Below, one piece after another: positions 46,975-56,137 of a DNA stretch of 64,000 bases. Both the position numbers and the translations under genes were made by a program. Location: NCBI RefSeq assembly GCF_963667555.1, contig NZ_OY763421.1, positions 2,621,562-2,685,561 on the forward strand, written 5' to 3'. Under the pieces are notes generated by a model that saw only the letters and a program-made list of their open reading frames with translations, was not told the origin of the DNA and did not search any database. How positions within the stretch are numbered: the first letter of the stretch is position 1; the number at the start of each line of letters is the position of its first letter. Source of the DNA: an uncultured Methanolobus sp. (lineage in GTDB: Archaea > Halobacteriota > Methanosarcinia > Methanosarcinales > Methanosarcinaceae).

Positions 46975-47901
46975 TCAGATCAGAAGTCCGCTTGCAATTG
47001 TCCTTAGTCCGACGATGGTGGTTGATTCACCATCGATCATGAACAGTCTTCTGGCAAGTCTATTCTTTGTTTCAACTTCAACTGGTTCTGCAAAGTTATT
47101 AATGTAGAGCAACCCGATGATGAAACTGTATCCAAGGATTATGGGTTCAAATGCCAGGGTTCCTGTAAGTATGGATATTAACAGGATAGTGTGGGACAGG
47201 GTATGCAGGCTGAATAGCATTACCTTTGCTTTCTTTTGTCCAAGGGCTACAGGCAGTGTTTTGATGCCTGCAAGAGTGTCACCTTTTATGTCCTTGAAGT
47301 CATATATGGCAGAATTGACAAAGAGTTTGAGGCCAAAATAAAGGAAGACCAGTGCAGGTGCAAGCATATTAGTTGAGTAGATACCTGCAATGCCTGCGAT
47401 GAAAGCTCCCCACGTTGTACCAACAACGATGTTCTTCATCCCAAGTCCGCCTTTAAGCTTGATATTGAATTTGCCTATCTTAGCACCTTTGCTGTATAGG
47501 TAACCTGTGACAAGAGGGAGGAAAGCGAAGAGTATAAGACCATTTGCCGTAAGGATTGCGGCTCCGATCAAAAAGCAGACAAGTGAAATTATCAGGGCAG
47601 TCTTTTTCGAAGCTCCCTTGAGTTCCGGTCTGTTGGCCAGATCCTCTTCGGAGTCCAATGCTCTGTCTAAAGTGTAGACTGCGTAAATTATCAGTCCGCC
47701 TGCAAGACAGTTCAAAAAGACTGAATGTATCTGGAGCAACAGGAAAGCGATATGTATCCTCAATGCTCCGGAGAATGAGACCAGTATGGAACTTTTAAGA
47801 AGATTGATAGTAGGAGTAGGATCAATACGTGGCTGGCTGTAGTTTTGTTCGTATTTCTTTACTGGAAGACCCGGAAGACCTATTGTGCAGTTCGAGCTCA
47901 T
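46975..47901 (-). CDS. UbiA-family prenyltransferase
   Basis: 308-residue integral membrane protein with about eight helices. The first Asp-rich site is YTLDRALDSEED and a second acidic segment is YDFKDIKGDTLAG, the two Mg-prenyl-diphosphate sites of the UbiA superfamily. In methanogens such enzymes make archaeal lipid ethers, methanophenazine or heme-type side chains; which applies here is not visible. The N-terminal 40 residues are unusual, including IGLPGLPVKKY. The start lies 397 bp from the next gene. Confidence 0.88.
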   Translation of the reverse strand: MSSNCTIGLPGLPVKKYEQNYSQPRIDPTPTINLLKSSILVSFSGALRIHIAFLLLQIHSVFLNCLAGGLIIYAVYTLDRALDSEEDLANRPELKGASKKTALIISLVCFLIGAAILTANGLILFAFLPLVTGYLYSKGAKIGKFNIKLKGGLGMKNIVVGTTWGAFIAGIAGIYSTNMLAPALVFLYFGLKLFVNSAIYDFKDIKGDTLAGIKTLPVALGQKKAKVMLFSLHTLSHTILLISILTGTLAFEPIILGYSFIIGLLYINNFAEPVEVETKNRLARRLFMIDGESTTIVGLRTIASGLLI

Positions 47902-48298
47902 ATCAGTAAAGAGGGCCAGAACTATCTAATATTATTTTTTGAGTATAATATTATATCACTAAACTACTATTTTTCGAATATAGATGTAACTAGTCAGGCA
48001 AAATATTCAAACCAGCTTTAATATGCCTGCACACGTTGCTTGTACCTGTGGCTTTTACGCTATTAGGCGTGATCTGTGTAAACTTCCGTAATTATTCATG
48101 TATTATTATTTATCTATATATAATTTTTGTGACTGGTACTTATACTGATAGTAAAAAAAGGTCGACCAAACTATTGTTAGTGGAAATTCACTATATATAC
48201 GAATAGTTTCATTCAAAAGCATGCTTGCAAAGTTGGCAGATCTGAGTAACACCGTCTGATATCTGCCATTCATTCATCTGGTTATGGTATAGTGGTAT
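47902..48298. other. 397-bp AT-rich gene-free stretch with a long hairpin
   Basis: No gene recognised. A nested dyad at 48168-48209 has an outer stem AAACTATT/AATAGTTT and an inner stem TAGTG/CACTA, separated by 2 and 8 bases. The UbiA promoter should lie near 47910-47960, where TATAATATTA-type sequence occurs. Confidence 0.45.
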
Positions 48299-48715
48299 GT
48301 GCAAATGGTAGATGATATTCTGGATCCCTGTATGTTCTTCATTTGTAATTCACATCTAGATGAAAGATGTGTGGCTCCTCATTACATTTTAAACCGCTGT
48401 GGTCTTTCCCTTCATTTCTGCCTCATGGGTTCAGAGAGTGAGGAAATTATCTCTTCAATATGTAACTATATAGTTGATGTCCTGCAGTCAGTATATCCTA
48501 TTGACAGGTCTTTTTTATCCTTTTTTTCTTCCCGGCTGCTCAAAGAGGTAAAAAAGCTTCCATTTCATGCGAGAGGACCACGTGTAATGGTAGTTATCTT
48601 CATAGAATGGATGTCTTTCGCTGCATTGATACTATCATTTAGAAGATCGATCCCATCTGCAGTAAAAGTAAGAATTAATTCAATTGACTATGTCGTTCCT
48701 TGCGGCCTGCAATAA
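48299..48715 (+). CDS. Hypothetical protein, doubtful
   Basis: 138-residue frame starting at GTG 48299 or ATG 48305. It has five Cys, several aromatic residues and one hydrophobic stretch (MVVIFIEWMSFAALIL) near 95-112. The composition is compatible with a real protein but I recognise no family, the ribosome-binding site is weak, and the last 36 bases overlap the convergent membrane-protein gene. It may be a lineage-specific gene or a degraded remnant. Confidence 0.35.
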   Translation: MQMVDDILDPCMFFICNSHLDERCVAPHYILNRCGLSLHFCLMGSESEEIISSICNYIVDVLQSVYPIDRSFLSFFSSRLLKEVKKLPFHARGPRVMVVIFIEWMSFAALILSFRRSIPSAVKVRINSIDYVVPCGLQ

Positions 48716-49186
48716 AATATATCCAAATGCTCCGAAAAACAAAGGAGCTATCGGCAGTGTTTTGAAACTGCTGTTCCATACTGCAAGAGAGCTTATGAGT
48801 GAAAGGCAACCACATGCGATTAGTATGTAACCTGCGGTCTTTGTATCTATCTCATTCTCTATTTTGTCTTTGAAGAGTTCATAGGCAGCCAGTCCTATGC
48901 AGATAAAGGATGCAAGAACCCATCCAAGCGTTCTTACAGAGGGCAGGAATCCTCCCATGGAAAGCAGGATCATCTGCTTGATCACGCTGACAAATATCGT
49001 TCCGTAATTTATATCGAAATTGGCGTAGAATACAGAGAATTTGATTCCCCAACCCTGGGAGAATGCAGAATAAAAGTAAACTTCCCAGGGAACAGCCAGA
49101 CATATGAATGGCATTATTTTCCTCAAAAGCTTAATATCGTCCGGTTTCAGTCTCAAATTTCTCATAGCAGCCATTGTATAATTCAA
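48680..49186 (-). CDS. Four-helix membrane protein of unknown function
   Basis: 168-residue membrane protein with hydrophobic helices at about 24-42, 68-85, 90-105 and 118-160, and basic residues at the N-terminus (RNLRLKPDDIKLLRKIM). No catalytic motif is visible. The start may be TTG/ATG at 49186 or the in-frame ATG at 49174 (MAAMRN); a TATA-like ATATATATTTTT lies just upstream of both. It stands alone, back to back with PhoU. Confidence 0.65.
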   Translation of the reverse strand: MNYTMAAMRNLRLKPDDIKLLRKIMPFICLAVPWEVYFYSAFSQGWGIKFSVFYANFDINYGTIFVSVIKQMILLSMGGFLPSVRTLGWVLASFICIGLAAYELFKDKIENEIDTKTAGYILIACGCLSLISSLAVWNSSFKTLPIAPLFFGAFGYILLQAARNDIVN

Positions 49187-49265
49187 GATATATATTTTTA
49201 TGCAAAGGGAAGTGCCTATATATTACCTTGTGTTCTATATATTCAGATTATCTATAAACATAAAT

Positions 49266-49270
49266 GAGGG
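49266..49270 (+). promoter_or_regulatory. Ribosome-binding site that fixes an AUA start for phoU
   Basis: GAGGG overlaps the in-frame TGA at 49265-49267 and ends six bases before the ATA at 49277. No ATG, GTG or TTG lies between that stop and the conserved ETRKVQQTGG segment. Confidence 0.65.
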
Positions 49271-49276
49271 ATTTCA

Positions 49277-50275
49277 ATAGAAACCAGAAAAGTTCAGCAA
49301 ACAGGTGGTTCCACTTACATAATTTCTCTTCCAAAGACCTGGGCCGATAAAGTTGGCATAAAAACAGGTAGCAGAGTAACTTTACAGCCTCAGCCTGATG
49401 GGAAACTGGTAATAGACCCTATACATGACGCACCTCCGGTAAGAAAGATACAGATAGATGTCACCGGAAGCATGGGCGATGCGCTTATCAGGGATATGAT
49501 AGCAGCTTATCTTGCGGGTTCCGACATTATTGAAGTAAAAGCAGACAGGATCCTGGCGGAACAGAAGAACATCATCCGCAGCATGTGTTACAAGCTTATC
49601 GGACCTGAAATAATTGAAGAGACCGCCAAGAAAGTGGTTATCCAGGATCTTTTAAACCCTGATGAAATATCCATAAAAAAGAGTGTCAGGAGAATGTACC
49701 TTATCTCCAACTCCATGCACATTGACGCAATTAAAGCCATCAAGACCCGTGATGCGGATCTTGCTCTTGACGTGGACCAGAGAGATGATGATGTTGACAG
49801 GCTTTTCTTATTGATCTCAAAACAGTTCCGTTCAATCCTGCGTGGTGCAAGGCTTCCTGATGCGGCAGAAACCTCAATTGATGAATATCATGACCTGAGA
49901 ATGGCAGCCAGCCCTATTGAACGTATAGCAGACCACGCACGTAAGATCGCAAAGGTCACAAACAATTTAAGTGAACCAATTCCTGATGATATCATGGAAA
50001 TGATAGAGTCAACATCCGAGATATCAAGGAAGGTTGTTGAGGACGCGATCGATGCCCTTTATAACTTTGATGTAGGGCTTGCTAACCAGGTTATAGACCA
50101 GGTTTCCCGCATGTCTCCCATGATCAACAAGCTGAACGCTGCAATTCTTAAGATCGATTCTTACAGGGCTGTGGTTGCCCTTGGAATAGTTGTAGACAGT
50201 ATTGACAGGACGGCTGATTACGGTTCAAATATAGCAGAGATTGCTATAAATTCTGCAATGTCAAGAAATGTATGA
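49277..50275 (+). CDS. phoU: AbrB-PhoU phosphate uptake regulator, probable AUA start
   Basis: 332-residue archaeal PhoU. The N-terminal SpoVT/AbrB domain begins ETRKVQQTGGSTYIISLPKTWA, the standard beginning of this family after the initiator Met. It is followed by two three-helix PhoU repeats with acidic metal-binding patches (DQRDDDVDRL, DSIDRTADYG). The codon preceding Glu is ATA, six bases after GAGGG, and an in-frame TGA lies just upstream; the first canonical ATG (49472) would remove the whole AbrB domain. I therefore place the start at ATA 49277. PhoU controls phosphate transport and PhoR-like signalling; no pst genes are nearby. Confidence 0.82.
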   Translation: METRKVQQTGGSTYIISLPKTWADKVGIKTGSRVTLQPQPDGKLVIDPIHDAPPVRKIQIDVTGSMGDALIRDMIAAYLAGSDIIEVKADRILAEQKNIIRSMCYKLIGPEIIEETAKKVVIQDLLNPDEISIKKSVRRMYLISNSMHIDAIKAIKTRDADLALDVDQRDDDVDRLFLLISKQFRSILRGARLPDAAETSIDEYHDLRMAASPIERIADHARKIAKVTNNLSEPIPDDIMEMIESTSEISRKVVEDAIDALYNFDVGLANQVIDQVSRMSPMINKLNAAILKIDSYRAVVALGIVVDSIDRTADYGSNIAEIAINSAMSRNV

Positions 50276-50409
50276 GTCAAAAACATACGCTTAATATGGT
50301 AAAAACAGACAATTTGCAGATTCAGATAATAAAAATTATATGTCAATGAGTGTTTATACTACTAAAATTATCCATAATTAAATATAATGCTACTTCACGG
50401 AGGGAATGA

Positions 50410-51045
50410 ATGGGCGTAATCAGATCGTTCAAGAGGAATTTTTCAGACCTATTTAAAAAACTGTTCAAAAAGCAGAATGCCCGAATTGGAATATACGGCC
50501 CGCCTAATGCGGGAAAGACTACCCTTGCTAACAGGATCTTAAGGGATTGGACCGGTGACGCAATGGGTTCTGTTTCACACATTGCCCACGAAACAAGGCG
50601 CGCAAGACGCAGAGAAGGTGTGACCATCAAGACCAACGGGAATTCCATAACTCTTGATATCATTGATACTCCCGGACTTGCCACAAAGATCGATTTCCAT
50701 GAGTTCATGGAGCAGGGTATGGATGAAGCTGAGTCGAAAAGACGTGCAAAGGAAGCCACAGAAGGTGTTATTGAAGCTGTAAAATGGCTTGAGAACCTTG
50801 ACGGTGTAATTCTTGTAATGGACGCAACCGAGGACCCATTTACCCAGGTCAACGTGACTGTTATCGGCAATATGGAAGCAAGGAGTCTACCACTTCTTAT
50901 TGTAGCCAACAAGGTAGATCTTCCGGAAGCTTCTCCTTCAACTATCAGAGATGCTTTCCCGCAGCATCCAATGGTTTCCATATCAGCCCTGGAAGGAAAG
51001 AACATAGATACATTCTATGAAGAACTTGCAAAGAGGTTCGGGTGA
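50410..51045 (+). CDS. Era-like small GTPase
   Basis: 211-residue archaeal GTPase. G1 is GPPNAGKTT (about 30-38), G3 is DTPG, G4 is NKVD and G5 is SAL. A basic N-terminus (RSFKRNFSDLFKKLFKK) may contact RNA or membrane. It overlaps the next gene, DUF2073, and the pair is conserved in Euryarchaeota, suggesting a shared role, possibly in ribosome maturation by analogy with Era. The upstream sequence ACGGAGGGA is a strong ribosome-binding site. Confidence 0.9.
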   Translation: MGVIRSFKRNFSDLFKKLFKKQNARIGIYGPPNAGKTTLANRILRDWTGDAMGSVSHIAHETRRARRREGVTIKTNGNSITLDIIDTPGLATKIDFHEFMEQGMDEAESKRRAKEATEGVIEAVKWLENLDGVILVMDATEDPFTQVNVTVIGNMEARSLPLLIVANKVDLPEASPSTIRDAFPQHPMVSISALEGKNIDTFYEELAKRFG

Positions 51046-51050
51046 TCGCA

Positions 51051-51413
51051 ATGCAGGGCTTCCAGATGGATCTTGTATCAGAGCACAGATTATCACAGAT
51101 GTCACCTGTGGAAAAGGTCAGGTTTATTATTGATGAGGTAAAAAGCGGAAAGATACTGGTCCTTGAAAAAGGCCTGAGTCCTGAAGAGGAGGCAAGCCTT
51201 ATTGAGATGACGATGACTCTTATTGAGCCAGACGGATTTTCCGGTATTGAGATGGAAAGTTACCCGTCAGAAGTGGACACTTCTTTCATAGGAAAGATCC
51301 TCAAAAAGAATGCTCTAAAGTCCCGTCTGACTGTGATCGGACCCGCTGATCAGTTAAAGACCCTGAAAAAGGACCGCAACATGATCAGTGCACTCATTTC
51401 CACAAACAAGTAA
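51051..51413 (+). CDS. DUF2073 protein
   Basis: 120-residue archaeal protein with the DUF2073 pattern: SEHRLSQMSPVEKVRFIIDEV, ILVLEKGLSPEEEASLIEMTM and a final DRNMISALIS. Function unknown. I chose ATG 51051, preceded by GGGTGATC; the GTG at 51042 lies within that site. Always or nearly always found behind the Era-like GTPase, so it is likely a partner. Confidence 0.88.
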   Translation: MQGFQMDLVSEHRLSQMSPVEKVRFIIDEVKSGKILVLEKGLSPEEEASLIEMTMTLIEPDGFSGIEMESYPSEVDTSFIGKILKKNALKSRLTVIGPADQLKTLKKDRNMISALISTNK

Positions 51414-51430
51414 TTTGCGTGAAGCAATAA

Positions 51431-51955
51431 ATGGGTCAGAAATCAAGTAAAGAATATGAGATATCACCTGATCTCTCCCTTTCTTCTTTTGAGATGGGGA
51501 GAGACGATGTGAACGTAGTTTGTACCTACGGTAAGATTTCCATATGGTTTGGAAGGCAGGCACCGGATATAGTCATAGGACAGATACTTCTTGGCATATC
51601 CAATATCGATAATTCGGCTGTGCATGAACTTGAACTCATATGTGATTTTGACGAAATAATGGAATTTGAAAGCCATGGTTACGTTCTCGTGTCCTATGCA
51701 AAGTCAAAGGATGGCTATAGGACAACTTTCAATGTTCCTTTTTCCAGCAAAAAAGCTCTTTTCAACCTTGCAGGTTCCATAACCGAAGAACTTAAAGACA
51801 AGGACACTATCTTAGACTGCTATTGGACCGGAGATGACTCAGACATCATGCGTTTGTATGAGGAGTTGAGTACTATCGAAGGTTGGAAACTTAAAAGCAT
51901 CAATTATAAGGATGATGCAAAAGAAAAACAAAGTGATCTTACAATTTCTGACTGA
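51431..51955 (+). CDS. Hypothetical protein in the GTPase-DUF2073 operon
   Basis: 174-residue soluble protein with no recognised family. Two beta-rich parts (SIWFGRQAPDIVIGQILLG and YVLVSYAKSKDGYRTTFNVPF) are followed by a helical acidic end. It starts 17 bases after DUF2073 and ends 17 bases before the hexuloisomerase, inside one compact operon, so it is a real gene. No catalytic residues or metal motifs are visible. Confidence 0.7.
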   Translation: MGQKSSKEYEISPDLSLSSFEMGRDDVNVVCTYGKISIWFGRQAPDIVIGQILLGISNIDNSAVHELELICDFDEIMEFESHGYVLVSYAKSKDGYRTTFNVPFSSKKALFNLAGSITEELKDKDTILDCYWTGDDSDIMRLYEELSTIEGWKLKSINYKDDAKEKQSDLTISD

Positions 51956-51972
51956 TCTATTGAGGAACTCTT

Positions 51973-52581
51973 ATGAAAGAAATCCACTTAACTGAATGTA
52001 AATACTTAACTTCTTCTATTTTATTAATGGCTGAGCACCTTGAAAATGTGGCAAACAAACTTGACAAGGATTCTGTCAGGCAGATGCTTGAGGACATAAT
52101 GGGTGCAAATCGCATCTTTGTAATGGGTGCCGGACGCTCCGGTCTTGTTGGAAGGGCATTTGCCATGAGACTTATGCACCTTGGACTCACATCACACGTT
52201 GTCGGTGAATCCACAACTCCTGCTGTCAGCAAGGATGATGTTGTCATAGCTATTTCAGGCTCAGGCCAGACCCGCTCCATTGCAAATCTGGGAAGAGTTG
52301 CAAAAGAGATCGGTGCAAAACTTGTTACCATCACATCCAATAAGGAATCTGTTCTTGGTGAAATATCCGACACAACAATTGTCCTTCCTGGCAGGTCAAA
52401 GGATGACGCAGGTGGCTATGTTGAACGTCATATGCGTGGTGAATATTCTTATCTCACTCCACTTGGCACTTCTTTTGAGACATCTTCAAGTGTTTTCCTT
52501 GATGCTGTTATTGCAGAGCTTATCTTCATAACAGGTGCTTCAGAAGAGGATCTTAAGTCAAGACACACAAATATTGAATAA
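51973..52581 (+). CDS. hxlB: 6-phospho-3-hexuloisomerase (SIS domain)
   Basis: 202-residue SIS-domain sugar isomerase. It has VMGAGRSGLVGRAFAMRLMHLG, VGESTTPAV and ISGSGQTRSI, the hallmark phosphosugar-binding loops of PHI. In archaea PHI with hexulose-6-phosphate synthase runs the ribulose-monophosphate route in reverse to make ribulose 5-phosphate, and in methanogens also handles formaldehyde. The synthase is not in this window. GAGG lies nine bases before the ATG. Confidence 0.93.
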   Translation: MKEIHLTECKYLTSSILLMAEHLENVANKLDKDSVRQMLEDIMGANRIFVMGAGRSGLVGRAFAMRLMHLGLTSHVVGESTTPAVSKDDVVIAISGSGQTRSIANLGRVAKEIGAKLVTITSNKESVLGEISDTTIVLPGRSKDDAGGYVERHMRGEYSYLTPLGTSFETSSSVFLDAVIAELIFITGASEEDLKSRHTNIE

Positions 52582-52604
52582 TTGAATAGACTTAAAGTGA
52601 TAAC

Positions 52605-53726
52605 ATGCCTGATTCGAAGTTCGCACAGAGGGTTCTGGGTATTGATATTTCCGGAATAAGAAAGATGTTTGAGGGCGCTGGTCCAAACTCTATCAATCTT
52701 GGTCTTGGACAGCCGGATTTTGATACGCCGCAGCACATAAAACAGGCTGCGATAGATGCTATCAATGGTGGTTTTACAGGTTACACCGCAGGCCCGGGAA
52801 TTCCTGAACTTCTACAGGCTTTGAGTTCCAAATTCAAAGATCAGAACAATTTTGAAGTGGCACCAAATGAGATAATTGTCACATCCGGTGCTTCTGAAGC
52901 GCTTGAGCTTGCAATGGCATCCCTGGTAAATCCGGGAGATAATGTGCTCATAGCAAATCCGGGTTTTGTGTCCTACAATTCTCTTGTACATATCATGGGT
53001 GGAAGTGTAACTCCTCTGCCTCTTGCAGACGACCTTACAATAAGTCCTGATGTTGTAATGGAGAATGTCAGTCCGAAAACAAAGGCTGTAATAATTAATT
53101 CTCCTGCAAACCCAACAGGTGCAGTGCAGAGTAAAAGTGACATGAAGGCATTTGCAGAAATTGCAGATGACCATAACATTACAATCATTTCTGATGAAGT
53201 GTACGAGCATTTCATCTATGAGGGCGAGCACGTCAGTCCTGCCCAGTTCTCAGATAATGTGATAACTATTAATGCAGTGTCAAAGACATTCTCCATGACA
53301 GGATGGAGAATTGGTTACGTTGCTGCAAAGAAGGAATATACCGAGCAGATGATCAAGGTCCATCAGTACGTACAGGCATGTGCAAATTCCATTGCCCAGA
53401 AGGCTGCATACGCAGCAATCTCAGGTCCGATGGATTCTGTCTACACAATGCGCGATGAGTTCAAGGCCCGTAGGGATATGCTTGTGGAAGGTCTGAATTC
53501 CATAGGGCTTAAATGTGAATCTCCAAAAGGTGCATTCTACGCTTTCCCTGAAGTTCCAGAGGGAACAACATCAGCAGAAATTGCTTCAAAATTAATTTCC
53601 AACGGAGTAATAGTTGTCCCAGGTACTGCCTTCGGTGACCGCGGTGAAGGCCATATACGCCTTTCCTACGCATCATCAATGGACAACTTAAAACAAGCTC
53701 TAGATATAATGGAAAAAGTATTGTGA
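52605..53726 (+). CDS. Class I/II PLP-dependent aminotransferase
   Basis: 373-residue fold-type I aminotransferase. It has the N-terminal NLGLGQPDFDTP, the TSGASEALELAM cofactor loop, NSPANPTGAV, and the PLP-binding Lys in NAVSKTFSMTGWRIGY (about 236), with a C-terminal Arg in IRLSYA. This is the aspartate/aromatic subgroup; the exact amino acid is not decidable from sequence. It follows the hexuloisomerase by 23 bases and ends seven bases from the convergent NOG1-type GTPase. Confidence 0.93.
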   Translation: MPDSKFAQRVLGIDISGIRKMFEGAGPNSINLGLGQPDFDTPQHIKQAAIDAINGGFTGYTAGPGIPELLQALSSKFKDQNNFEVAPNEIIVTSGASEALELAMASLVNPGDNVLIANPGFVSYNSLVHIMGGSVTPLPLADDLTISPDVVMENVSPKTKAVIINSPANPTGAVQSKSDMKAFAEIADDHNITIISDEVYEHFIYEGEHVSPAQFSDNVITINAVSKTFSMTGWRIGYVAAKKEYTEQMIKVHQYVQACANSIAQKAAYAAISGPMDSVYTMRDEFKARRDMLVEGLNSIGLKCESPKGAFYAFPEVPEGTTSAEIASKLISNGVIVVPGTAFGDRGEGHIRLSYASSMDNLKQALDIMEKVL

Positions 53727-53732
53727 TGACTT

Positions 53733-54737
53733 TTAATAGTCATCAATTATCTCTTTCTCTTCAACTACTTCTTTTTCTGCGATAGCTTTTTTGACCATCT
53801 CTATAAGAGTTGAAGTAACTTCTTCGATGCCTTCTCCGGTTGCAGTTGACATTTTCATGTCCACGAAGTCAAGCTCTCTGAACTGTGGCAGGTCTGCCTT
53901 GTTAGCTACTACAAGCACCGGTAACTTAAATTCTCTGCAAACTTCTTCAAGCATGCGTTTCTGGTCTTCGATCTCATATCCGCATGTTTCAGTTGCATCG
54001 ATTATAAAAAGAACAACAGCATCGAGGTTCTTCAGTGCGGTGATTGCCTGAAGCTCGATCTCATTGCGCTCTGACATTGGTCTATCAAGAAGACCTGGGG
54101 TGTCCAGTACCTGATACCTGTCATTACTTACAAAGAAATGTCCGATGGAAACTCCTTTTGTGGTAAACGGGTAAGGAGCTATCTCAGGTGTTGCTCCGGT
54201 GACCTTGGTTACAAAACTGGATTTACCGATATTCGGGTATCCTGCAACGACAATGGTTGGTTCGTCATGTACTGAAGGTAGTTTCCTGAGCTTGTTGCGC
54301 GCTTCATTAAGGAATAGCAGATCCTTGTCAATTGAGCGCATAATAGATGATAATCTTCCAAAACACTGTTTTCTGACAGGCAAAGGGTCTCTTGATTTTC
54401 TTATTTTACCAACGTGCTCCCTTGTAACTTCATGGATCTTTGCGCTGGCCCAGTCAAGCCTGCTCAGGGATTTCCTCATCTCGTCAACGCCTACCATGAC
54501 ATCTGCCAGTTCATAATAGAAAGGTGGCAGATTCTCAAAAGTAGGGAATCTTCTAACGATGTTCTTCAGGTTATCAGTGAGTATGTTACCAGCAGTAAGC
54601 ATCATTGACTCGTTTGCCTCAAGTGCTGTCTTTCTTCCACTGATGGTCTTTCCAGCCATGGCTCTGCTTGCTCTTCTGAACGCCTTGTCCAGTAATTCTT
54701 CGGATGTCTGGACTGTATTAATTTTCTCAAAGATCAT
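53733..54737 (-). CDS. NOG1-family GTPase
   Basis: 334-residue GTPase of the NOG1 group linked to large ribosomal subunit assembly. The helical N-terminus (about 1-155, with the conserved LPPFYYELADVMVGVDEMRKSL) precedes a G domain: G1 GYPNIGKSS (about 166), G2 KGVSIGHF, G3 DTPGLLDRP and G4 NKAD. The C-terminus ends in an acidic tail. Archaeal NOG1 lacks the long eukaryotic extension. GGAAG lies before the start, opposite the HTH-CBS regulator. Confidence 0.92.
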   Translation of the reverse strand: MIFEKINTVQTSEELLDKAFRRASRAMAGKTISGRKTALEANESMMLTAGNILTDNLKNIVRRFPTFENLPPFYYELADVMVGVDEMRKSLSRLDWASAKIHEVTREHVGKIRKSRDPLPVRKQCFGRLSSIMRSIDKDLLFLNEARNKLRKLPSVHDEPTIVVAGYPNIGKSSFVTKVTGATPEIAPYPFTTKGVSIGHFFVSNDRYQVLDTPGLLDRPMSERNEIELQAITALKNLDAVVLFIIDATETCGYEIEDQKRMLEEVCREFKLPVLVVANKADLPQFRELDFVDMKMSTATGEGIEEVTSTLIEMVKKAIAEKEVVEEKEIIDDY

Positions 54738-54928
54738 GTTTCTTCCTGTCGTGGCTTCAAATCACTTCAACATATAAATCCCTATTCCTATAAATAGAAT
54801 CTTTCAAAAAATGTATTCTTCAAAAAATACCTTATTTTTGGTCAACTAGCAGAGATACTATACTATGTTTTATATATCTCCTTAGAGTATCTATAAACTA
54901 TATTTGAGTTTATGGACCCGGTGATTTT

Positions 54929-55804
54929 GTGGAACTGACTCCTATACAGAAAGATATTCTTATTGCATTGATCAATCTCCAGAGAGAAAAAGATCGAGCT
55001 GTCAAAGGCGAAGAAATTGCAGAGCTCATTAGCAGGAATCCCGGCACTGTCCGGAATCAGATGCAGTCTCTGAAAGTTCTCGGTCTTGTTGAAGGTGTTC
55101 CTGGTCCAAAAGGTGGCTATAAAGCAACAGGCGAGGCCTATGAAGCTTTAAGCATCACAGCAATGGATCATGAGGCAAAGGTTCCTATCTACAGGAACGA
55201 TCAGATAGTGGACGGTGCAACGGTAGCTGAGATCAGCTTTACCACTGTAAGGCATCCTGATCTTTGCCATGGTATGATAAAAGTACTTGGTAACATTAAG
55301 GGATTTGAACAGGGAGACCTTGTCCAGGCAGGGCCCACACCTGTGAACAAACTTGTTGTTCGTGGTGAAATTGTAGGAAGGGATGATACGCAGAACACTC
55401 TTGTTTTCTCAATAAATGAGATGATCTCCCTGCCAAAGAAGCCTGTTAAGAACTATGCCCGTACCAATATGATATCAATTAGCGGCAATGCTTCCATCCA
55501 GGAAACAGCACGTTTGCTTGTTGACAAAGGCATACACGGAGCTCCTGTAATAGAGGATGAGGTAATTCTTGGCGTGGTAACTTTTACTGATATCGGAGAT
55601 GCCGTAGCAAGTGGAAAGATGACTGCAAAGGTCAAGGATATCATGACCCGCGACCTCATTACAGTTGATTCCAATACGTCACTTTACGATGCTGTGAAGA
55701 TGTTCGATACTCACAATATCGGTTTCTTGCTGGTATCCTACGACGGCGTACCAAAAGGAATCCTATCCAAGAAGGATGTATTCCACGAACTTGTGGTGTA
55801 TTAA
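54929..55804 (+). CDS. HTH and CBS-domain transcriptional regulator
   Basis: 291-residue protein with an N-terminal winged helix (about 5-75; KGEEIAELISRNPGTVRNQMQSLKVLGLVEG), a middle beta domain (about 85-170; FTTVRHPDLCHGMIKVLG) and two CBS repeats (about 180-290; GVVTFTDIGDAV and GILSKKDVFHELV). CBS pairs bind adenine nucleotides, so it probably senses energy or SAM and controls transcription. The GTG start has GGTGA four bases upstream. This architecture is widespread in methanogens; its targets are unknown. Confidence 0.9.
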   Translation: MELTPIQKDILIALINLQREKDRAVKGEEIAELISRNPGTVRNQMQSLKVLGLVEGVPGPKGGYKATGEAYEALSITAMDHEAKVPIYRNDQIVDGATVAEISFTTVRHPDLCHGMIKVLGNIKGFEQGDLVQAGPTPVNKLVVRGEIVGRDDTQNTLVFSINEMISLPKKPVKNYARTNMISISGNASIQETARLLVDKGIHGAPVIEDEVILGVVTFTDIGDAVASGKMTAKVKDIMTRDLITVDSNTSLYDAVKMFDTHNIGFLLVSYDGVPKGILSKKDVFHELVVY

Positions 55805-55837
55805 AAAAGTTAATGAAATTGAAATAGTTCAAAAGAA

Positions 55838-56137
55838 CTATTTTCTTCTTTTCTTAAGCTCAGTGGCGAGCTCATCAAGAGTTATTCCTTTAGCCACGAA
55901 CATAACCATAAGATGGAACAAAAGGTCTGATGATTCATATATCATCTCTTCCTTGTTCTCGCTCTTTACAGCAAGGATGGTTTCTATGGATTCCTCTCCT
56001 ACCTTTTCCAGTATCTTGTCGATTCCTTTTCTGTGACTGAGCAGGGAACATACGTATGAGTTTTCAGAAGGATTCTCTTTTCTGTCCTTTATAATATCAT
56101 AAAGTTCGTTGAGTATTGAGAGATCAGTTTCAGGCAT
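55838..56137 (-). CDS. hisE: Phosphoribosyl-ATP pyrophosphatase
   Basis: 99-residue HisE, the all-alpha MazG-like enzyme that removes pyrophosphate from phosphoribosyl-ATP in histidine synthesis. The metal-binding EEs are in [12 protein letters not shown] and the second in [16 protein letters not shown]. The length is typical for a stand-alone HisE. It lies alone between the HTH-CBS regulator and the homoaconitase-type gene, with a 256-bp leader on its 5' side that contains alternative hairpins. Confidence 0.95.
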   Translation of the reverse strand: MPETDLSILNELYDIIKDRKENPSENSYVCSLLSHRKGIDKILEKVGEESIETILAVKSENKEEMIYESSDLLFHLMVMFVAKGITLDELATELKKRRK

